From Cytospora piceicola (lineage: Eukaryota; Ascomycota; Sordariomycetes; Diaporthales; Cytosporaceae), in contig JALQBC010000047.1 of the NCBI GenBank assembly GCA_023375675.1, forward strand, positions 62,001 to 126,000: DNA of 64,000 nucleotides, read 5' to 3'. Below are positions 55,926-64,000 of the stretch, one piece after another (within the stretch, counting starts at the first letter, position 1; each line of letters begins with the position of its first letter). The position numbers and the translations under genes are program-made. Below the pieces are notes generated by a model that saw only the letters and a list, made by a program, of their open reading frames with translations, did not search any database and was not told the origin of the DNA.

Positions 55926-58896
55926 CTATATTATTATTCTGTTACCTTGTTAAATTTATTACCGTAGGCTTTACCGTAAGATAATACTTTTATTATATTT
56001 AAATCGAGATCGCTTTACCCGGGCCGGCTTATAAAAAGATAAGATAAAGGACGTTTAAAAATATAAACTTATATTATAATTTATCTTTATTATTAATTAG
56101 CTACTACTTTTAAAAAGTACTAGTAAATAGTGATTTTTATAATACCTTATTAAGTAATAAGACTATAGTTTAAGTTATTAATAATAAAAGAATAAAGATT
56201 ATATAAGACTTTCCGAGTTCCTCGGAATTATTAATATTAATTTACAGTATAATAGCTTATTTATATTTTTTATTTAAAATAACTTAAATAATCTTAAGTT
56301 TTATAGATTAATACTTATAGAATCGTGTTTATAAAGGGTTAAAACCGTTAAAAAGCTTTAAAAACTTATCGACGTTATAATGTTTTCGGTAGGCTTTATT
56401 TAGAGAAAGTAAAACTTACTTTTAACGTACTCTTATTTTTCAGGACTTTCTTTTTAAGTAAATAAGTCTTTTAAGTCGATTACTATTATTCTTAATACTA
56501 TTATAGCGAATAGTTAATAAGCTTAAAATTAATTAGTATAAAAGCTATACTTTATCTACTCGGCTACTCGGTAACTCGACTGATAAGTTAATTAATATCC
56601 CTTTTAGCTTAGACTTACCGATATTACGATTTTATTAATTAATATCTTTAAACGTTATTTATTTACTATATTAACCGATTTACGCTTTAAATAGACTTTC
56701 GACTTTTAACCTTTTTCTTAACCTCTTTTCCGATCGTTTTACGGATATAGTATTTCTACTATAACCTCGGATAATAATACGGCTAAACGTATTAACGTAT
56801 ATAAAAAACGACGTTTTATTTCGAGCTTAAATAAAGCTTTATACTTAAAGGACGTTAAGGTTAAGTTTCTCGAGAAAAAGGTAGCTGTTATAGTAAAAGC
56901 GGTAGAAAAAGAGCTTAAGGTTAAAACCTTAGTAAAACGTAAAAAATATATCTTTTTATATAAAGTTAATACTATTTAGTACTAAAATAATACTATTTAA
57001 ATAATTCCTGCTACTATAATTTACCTTAATTAGACATTAATTATAATGTATATAATATTTATTTATTACTTATATACTTACTAAAAAAAGAGCGTAACTA
57101 GTACCTAAGTTAGCACTTATAAGTATTAACTTTAAACTTAATTAATTAAACGTTTTAATACCTTTTAGTGTTAACTAGCCTTATAACATTTTTAAAGCTT
57201 ATATTCGATACTTTATAGATCGGGCTACTGTTTAGTTTCGTTATTTAAAAACTACTTAAGTATTTAAGTATTACTAACTTATTTCTTAATCTAAACACTT
57301 TACTTAACGTTATATATCCTATTATATTTATAAAATAAATACTACCTTAATATATCGTATAGTCTTATTATTAAACTAGTATTACTAACTCCTTTCTTTA
57401 AATTTAAATACTTTATTAAATATTATACTCTGTTATCTTTATAAATAATATATTAACTAGTATTATTAACTTTATTCTTTAATTTAAATACTTTACTAAA
57501 TATTATACTCTATTATATCTATAATTAAATACCTGTTAATATATCGATATAAACTAAACTAATACTTACTATTATTTATCGTTTAGCCTGTTTAGCCGTT
57601 ACTTAGTTTTTCTTTTATAAAAGAGTTTACCGGCGTAGGGTAGCCGGCTATTTACTTAGCTAAGCTATATTTAAACCGATAAGAGTTCGGAGTATATTAG
57701 GTTTATATATATCTTTAAAGGTTTTTTTCTGTTTAATAAGAGGTAGTAAAATAGGCCGGAGAAGCGATAGCTTTATACCGATATTACGTATAATAAGCTT
57801 AACGAAACCTTACCGCCTTAAATATAAGCTTTAAATATTCTTACTCCGAGTATAAATTTCTATATCTTAGTATTTTATCTTAGCTATATTTAAAACTTTA
57901 CGTAATATTATCTTATATACGTTCGGATTCTATTATAGGCTATTATCGGTTATAGCGTCGGCTATAACGTTTATAATTATTAGGTAAGCGATTAACGGTC
58001 CTTATTATTATATCCTTTACTTATTATAAACTTAAAGGATATATCGATTAGTAAGTTTACTATAGAGTTTTATAGCTATTATTTTAAACTAGTTCGGCTT
58101 ATTAGGTAGCTGTTATAGCTACTACGGCTACTATATCTGCTATATCTGCTATAACGAGAGTTACTTAACAGGTTACTATAAGGTTTTCTAACTTAGCTAT
58201 TTTAAAGCTAGCTATTAAGCTATTACGTAACGTCGGAAGAGTTTACCTTAAATAATAGTTAGTAATATATTTTTTAAGACTTAGATAATAAAGACAGATT
58301 TAAATATATATTTCGATAAGATTTATTTTAGTTAAGGTAGGATTTTACTTATCCGTTTACTCTCGGATCTTATATTTAGTTATATTTATAAGAAGGAGTA
58401 GCTTCGGCTCGAGTAAGTCGTTTTATAGTAGCTTAAATTCTTAAAGCGTAAAGAGGATTATAAGCTCTTTCTATCCTTTTTAGTTCTCGATCGGGATAGC
58501 TTACTTTTTAGCTTAGTTTTTAAGGTTATTCTATAAACTACTACTTAATACAGATCTGTAATCTGTTTAAACGGTCTGTTATAAGAAGACGTGTTACGAT
58601 AAGGTTAGTTATATACTATCTGTTAAGTCTATTATATTTATAGAAGGTAAAGTATATAATATTTCGAGGCTAAAATTTAGTAGTTTCGAAGGCGATATAT
58701 ATAGCTTAAGTAAGTAGTAACGATTAAAAGGCTTAAAACTTAAGCTTAAGGCCGTTATAGCGATTTCTTTTAGCTTAAAATTATTATTTAACGTCTTTTT
58801 ATTAATAGCCTTTAGCTTTTTATCGACTACTTAAGGCTATCTTAGTATTATTCCTTTTACTTTTATTAGTATTATTATTAGTTAAGTTGCTTTATA

Positions 58897-59152
58897 GCTT
58901 TCCGATATTTTAAGGTATAAAAAAGAGCGGTTTAAGACTTTTAAAAGCTTACTATAGCCTTCCGATATTTTAAGGTATAAAAGAGACCGGTTTGTAATTT
59001 TAAAGTTATTTCTATAAGCTACCGATATTATTAAAGTATAAAGGAGAGCGGTTTAAGACTTTTAAAAGTTTACTATAGCCTTCCGATATTCTAAAGTATA
59101 AAGGAGACCGGTTTAAGGTTTCGGAGTTATTTCTAAAGGCTACCGATATACT
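58897..59152. repeat. 60-bp tandem repeat in alternating A/B (120-bp) order
   Basis: Copies begin near 58897, 58957, 59017, 59078 and 59138 with TTCCGATATT or TACCGATATT, then AAGTATAAAGGAGA(C/G)CGG. Two variants alternate: one with GACTTTTAAAAG, the other with AGTTATTTCTA. The order A-B-A-B suggests duplication of a 120-bp dimer. Confidence 0.7.
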
Positions 59153-59269
59153 TTAAGATCGTTTAAAACTATATTAATAGCTTTAAGTAGCCGTTAGGTA
59201 GGTAACTTAGGTATACAGATTTAAAGGCTTACCTCCTTTATACGAACTTTCTTAGAATTTTCTTATCTT

Positions 59270-59625
59270 TATAGACCTTATCTGCTTAACCTTATCTCTA
59301 TAGACCTTATCCTTTAAACCTTATCCTTTAAACCTTATCTGCTATACTTTATCTGCTATACCTTTTCTGTTAAACTATATCTCTATAGACCTTATCTGCT
59401 AAACCTTATCTGCTAGACCTTAATTCTTAAACCTTATCTGCTAGACCTTATCTGCTATACTATATCTTTATAGACCTTATCTGCTAGACTTTAATTTTTA
59501 AACCTTATCTGCTAAACTATATCTTTATAAACCTTATCTACTAGACTATATCTCTATAAACCTTATCTGCTAAACCTTATCCCCTAAACCTTATCCCTTA
59601 AACCTTATCCTTTAAACTTTAATTT
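59270..59625. repeat. About 15-bp tandem repeat, core ACCTTATCTGCT
   Basis: Around 22 copies of AGACCTTATCTGCTA or variants with CTCTAT and TTTAA. CTGCT survives in most copies. Its period and GC-poor composition suggest satellite-type expansion before RIP. Confidence 0.7.
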
Positions 59626-59914
59626 TTAGCTATATCTATAAGATAGCAGAAACCGGATACTATAGGTAAGGTAAGCTCGATACTATATATTGTTTTCTAT
59701 TTTATTACTAATATAGATAATTCGAAGGATAAGATATTACTTTCGAAAGTTACTTCTGCTATTACCTCGGAAGCTACGAAAAGCTAGTAAACTATTAACG
59801 ATCTTTATATTTATAATAAAGTAATATTAATAGTAAGTTTAAACTCTTTAGATATCTTAATCTTTACCTTTATACTAACTAAATTTAAAGGAAGTCGACG
59901 TATAAGAGTAAGCC

Positions 59915-60090
59915 GCTATTATTACCGTTACTACTACCGCTACTACTGCCGCTACTACTACCGCTACTACTGCCGCTACTACTACCGCTACTACTACCGC
60001 TATTATTACCGCTACTGTTACCGCTACTACTATTACTACTACTACTGCTACTACTACCGCTACTACTACCGCTACTACTACTACTATCGT
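59915..60090. repeat. (CTACTACCG)n / (CTA)n triplet repeat
   Basis: Tandem CTACTACTACCG and CTACTGCCG units over about 175 bp. All units are multiples of three, so three frames stay open without meaning. No coding claim. Confidence 0.8.
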
Positions 60091-63000
60091 TAAGCAGTCT
60101 TTCTATATCCGGGAGGATAATAAGCTAACCGATAGCCTTTTACGGTCTTAATAGTAAACAGGAGTATATATATTTAAAAACCTGCTATAGGCAATATATA
60201 TACGTTACTTTAATAACGCCTTCCGGTTTATAAACCGGCAGGCTTAGCTTAACGATAATAAACTAAATAAGTTAGTTTAACTTACTTAGTAAAGATATAA
60301 TACTAGATATTAGCTTCTCGAAGTAACCTTATTACTAGTAGGCGAACTAAAAAATATTATCGCCTAGTTCGGCTAAAAAACTAAAAATAATATTAAGTCG
60401 GCCTTTATCTATATTACAATTATAAACCTATTATTTATCGGCTTATACTAAGCTTTAATCGTTACGTATAAAGGTAAGCTTTTATACTTCGATACGTCGG
60501 CTTTATAACGTATATTTACTCTTTATACTCGAGAACTCTTTATACCTGTTTTAATTTTAGCCGGTATTAATACTTATTTCTTACTTACTATAATCGTTAA
60601 CGTACTTTAGTAACTAAGTAAGTAAAAGTATAAACTTCTTATTACCGAGATATAACGTAAGATCGTTTATAAAGGTAACCCGACGGCGGTTATAAGTTAA
60701 AGCGAGAGTATTAAAAAAGTTACTAAGCTATAAAAAGCTACGATTATTTAAAAGCTCGGCAATATTAAAGATAAAGATAAGCTCGAAAGATCGTTTAAGC
60801 TTTACGTTATTAAAGATAAGTACGTAATTATTATTAAAATAGTTTTTAACTAAAAGGCTAACGACTAAATATTCTTAATCGGTTTTAAAAATGTTTTTAC
60901 TTTAAAATTAAAAGAATATATATTTCGGAAAAATATTCGAAACGATAAACTTATACCCGGCCTCTTTAAAAAAGAGTATAATAAATACTTTAAAAATATT
61001 ATAAATAGCTTCCGATATAACTTTTATTTAATCCCGTTAGCTAAAGTTATATTAATAAAAGCTAACGATTTCTTAAACTTATAAGCTTTCGACTTCTTAA
61101 CTAATTAAAATACCTTTTTCTTAGCTTCGCTATTTATACTATCTTTAAAAGCTTTTATACTGTTTATTTATCGCTAAAAGGCTTTATATTATTATATAAA
61201 AGCTAATATAGTAGTTATAATAAGCTTTCTAAACTAAATAAAAGGCTAGAATTAGTTTCTCTTTAGCTTTATAATCGACGTATTTTAGTAAAGAGTTTTA
61301 TAAAATTTCGAAACTCTTTAAGCTTAATATTTTCTTATTCTCTAATAGCTTACTATAGCTATAAAGAACTTAATAGTAGCTCGACGTCTGTTAAAGTTCT
61401 TTAAGATATATTAGGCTTAGTATAAATAATAGGCTAAAAAGATAAATAAAGACCTTAAAATAGTTTTTAAAACCGTTTCGATAAAAAGAAAAACGCAGAT
61501 TTTAAAGGAGAAGCTTATTAAGGCTAAATATCCGCCTTTTACGCTTCGAATCAGGACTTATAGATCTTTTAATAACGTATCGGTTTAAAAGGCGTCCCGG
61601 ATTTAATAAAGCTATTTAGCTATTTTTTAAAGCTATAGCTTTAACGAATTAAAATTTAAAACTTATATATTTTTCGATAATATATATATTTATCTATTTT
61701 ATATCTTTTACTATAGTTAGCTACGCTTTTTTAGCTATACGATCGGTACTTTATATATTATATTAGTATCTTTACCTTTTTATATAGCTTATAATAAAGT
61801 TATAGTACGCTTCGACCTTTATAAGCTTAAACTAAGTGTTTATTAAAAGCGGTTCCTTTTTTAAATTATTTATAACGTTTTATAATAAGTTGTTTAAGCT
61901 ATTTAAAAGGTTAATAACCGGCGGTTAAGTAAAAACTGCTACTTATAAAACTTTATACTTAAGGTTTAGTAGTCGATTATAAACTGCTAAAGCTTTCCGA
62001 TCGTTTCGTTTAAGAATAGTCTTTTCCGGTATATTACTACTATATAGGAACTTTTAAACTCGGTAATATTTTCGGGATACTAAAGTCTTTTATTACCGGT
62101 AGTTAGACCTATTAAATACCTAGACCTATTCGATCCGATTAAAAGCTTTTAAAACGAGTTTCGTAACGTTACTTAAAATAGTAATATTATTAATAAAGTT
62201 ATAGGTAAGTCGGATCCTTTATTTTAACTAGCTTAATTTACTTACTTATTATAGATTTTAATAAGGGGTTTATTTTAGAAGCTCGACTTTAAACTTAACA
62301 GAAAACGATAAACTTTTTTTAAAGAATACTTAAATATAAAAGCCCCCGACTTTTCGTTTCCCGACCTCGATATACTAGACCCTTTATACGTATATCTTAT
62401 AGATAGTTAAAACTAGCTACTTTCTTTCCGGTGCTTGTATTAAGCTTACTTTACTTTTAACCTCGACCTTAACGCCGGTTAGTATTAGTATTACCTTAAC
62501 CGGTTTTATAGTAATTAAAGGTATAGGTATAATACTTATTAGAGATTATTCTTTAACTAAAAAGCTTTAAAAGCTTATCGGGATATTAACTCTTATCTCG
62601 ATATAAAAAGAGTGTTCGATTAAATATATAAGTTTTTTTAGAAATACTTCCGTTATAATTATATCGACTATACCGGGAAGCGAAAGAGATTCGGTATAAA
62701 AAAAGACTTTAATCGATACCGTTAAAGTTATATACCTTTAGAAAAGTAATCGCTTTCGACAATAGTTTATAAATACGGCTTTTTTTAAGCGAGTAAAATA
62801 AGATATATTAATATATATTAAGCCTTTAAGTTCTATTAATAATATATAAACAACTATAGTAAGCTTAACTAAAAGCTATCGAAAACGTTTTAATACTTAG
62901 TCTGTTATATCGAGACTAACTATAAGAAAGATTAGCGGAAATATAAAAACTCGGAAACCTATAAAAAGGTCGTTTTTTACTTTAACCTTTGTTTTAAAAG

Positions 63001-63718
63001 TAAGATAGATATTATCGACGAAGCTGCCGTTTAAACGTAAAAGGCCGTTTAAAAGCCTTCTCTGTCGTAAGTACTTTAAGATTCTTAAAATAACCGTAAG
63101 GCTATATAGGATTACAGTCTGTAAAAGAAAGGCTAAAGTAACGAATAAAAGAAAAAACCTTTTATTTATAAAGCTTATAAATACAGATTTATACAGACTA
63201 ATTATATTTATCGATATCTTCGAAATCTAAAGTATAAGTTCTATAACTTAACTTTTATACTATTACCGTAAGAATACTGTTGTTAATATTATAAATTCGA
63301 GACTAATATATTTTACCGGTTTAAAAAGTATACTGTAAAGTGTTATCTAATACTTAAGATCGAGCCGTTAGATCTTATAAGAAAGGTTAAAAACCTTTTT
63401 AAAAAGCTTCGAAATATCTTTTCGAGTAACGACGGTATTCCGACCGACTTAAAGGAATATATATATTCCGAATACCTTTATTTATTTTTAAAGAAAAGCA
63501 GTCTTTTATAATACTAGTTATTAAGCGGCTGTTATATAAACTACGATATACTTAAGTCGATTAACGACTACGTTTCGATCGCTTACGTAAAAGTATATGT
63601 ATACCTTAAAGGTTAAGAGCCTGCCGGAAGCGATAGTCAGACTTTATAGCTATTACCTTAAAGTAAAGCTTCCGGTAAGGGTAAAGCGGTTATCGCTATA
63701 GGGGGTATAGTAGCTGCT

Positions 63719-63838
63719 AAAGGTATTACTACCGGAGGTATCTTTACTAAAGGTATTATTACTAAAGGTATCTTTGCTAGAGGTATTACTGTTAAAGGTA
63801 TCTTTATTAAAGGTATTTTTACTAAAGGTACTGTTAAA
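63719..63838. repeat. 15-bp tandem repeat, eight copies, coding phase on the minus strand
   Basis: Eight units of exactly 15 bp (AAAGGTAT(T/C)(A/T)TTACT type). The minus strand reads a five-residue Ile-Pro-Leu-Val-Lys-like repeat in an open frame (63658-63894). The frame has no recognisable start context or domain and lies in RIPed DNA, so I annotate the repeat only. Confidence 0.75.
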
Positions 63839-64000
63839 TAATAGCTAGTTTCGAGTATTATAAAGCTAATATTAAAACGTCGGATTTTTAACAATAACTA
63901 GTATACCTTAAAACGATCCTTAAAGCGTTAGTCTCCGGATATAGAATTAAACACCGAAATCGAAATTACTATACGTCGGCGTTTAGTATAGTTAGCCGCC

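Larger units (their letters stand above)
51446..64000. repeat. RIP-degraded AT-rich repeat block, right part
   Basis: Same RIP signature as the left part, running to the window edge. No gene can be supported. It is richer in tandem arrays: 52.96, 55.44, 58.90, 59.27, 59.92 and 63.72 kb, listed separately. Weak duplicated segments also occur near 52.67/53.33, 53.64/53.92 and 54.91/54.99 kb. Remnant transposon coding sequence is likely in parts but could not be named. Confidence 0.85.

Noticed and set aside
48208..60090. Regular repeat arrays that might suggest CRISPR
   Set aside because: No unique spacers alternate with constant repeats and the host is a fungus; these are tandem satellites or microsatellites.

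Overview
The window comes from the nuclear genome of a filamentous ascomycete (Pezizomycotina). The coding half has many short introns of about 50-135 nt with GTRNGT-like donors and YAG acceptors. It carries a C2H2 plus fungal-specific transcription factor and fungal catabolic enzymes. The right half is a very AT-rich block with the CpA/TpG depletion expected from repeat-induced point mutation (RIP), a process of this group of fungi. The species cannot be named from sequence alone.

Positions 1-21.1 kb hold a compact catabolic cluster. I spliced every gene by hand and all models close in frame: a C2H2 regulator (hxnR-like, cut by the left edge), a salicylate-hydroxylase-like FAD monooxygenase (hxnX-like), an old yellow enzyme (hxnT-like), a sugar-porter-like MFS carrier (hxnZ-like), a phenol-hydroxylase-like FAD monooxygenase (hxnV-like), an amidase-signature hydrolase (hxnN-like), a short-chain dehydrogenase (hxnW-like), a CE4-fold cyclic-imide-hydrolase-like protein (hxnM-like), a TNA1/Dal5-like MFS carrier (hxnP-like) and a 2-oxoglutarate/Fe(II) dioxygenase-like protein (hxnY-like). 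This family set matches ten of the eleven genes of the Aspergillus nidulans nicotinate (hxn) regulon. There the genes lie in three separate clusters; here they form one run. The molybdenum hydroxylase hxnS, which makes 6-hydroxynicotinate, is not in the window, although the cluster continues off the left edge. In the known pathway 6-hydroxynicotinate is hydroxylated, ring-reduced, oxidised to a cyclic imide, opened to alpha-hydroxyglutaramate and deamidated to alpha-hydroxyglutarate.

Two further oxygenase genes follow at 21.8-25.4 kb: a choline-monooxygenase-like Rieske oxygenase, divergent from hxnY, and a cytochrome P450. They are not among the eleven known hxn genes and are the best candidates for an undescribed extension of the pathway, perhaps feeding in a modified pyridine.

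From 26.5 to 32.7 kb the gene density falls: a possible GNAT-type protein, an alpha/beta hydrolase with one in-frame stop, and a GH20 hexosaminidase with one in-frame stop that is then cut off at the start of the AT-rich block. Both stops are transitions of the RIP type.

From about 32.7 kb to the right edge the DNA is RIP-degraded repeat with no believable gene. Most surviving CpA sites are in CAG/CTG context. The block holds several tandem repeat families, many with periods divisible by three, one near-perfect 29-bp inverted repeat, and one younger, GC-richer non-autonomous LTR element (49414-51445) with 200-bp LTRs and a perfect 5-bp target duplication.
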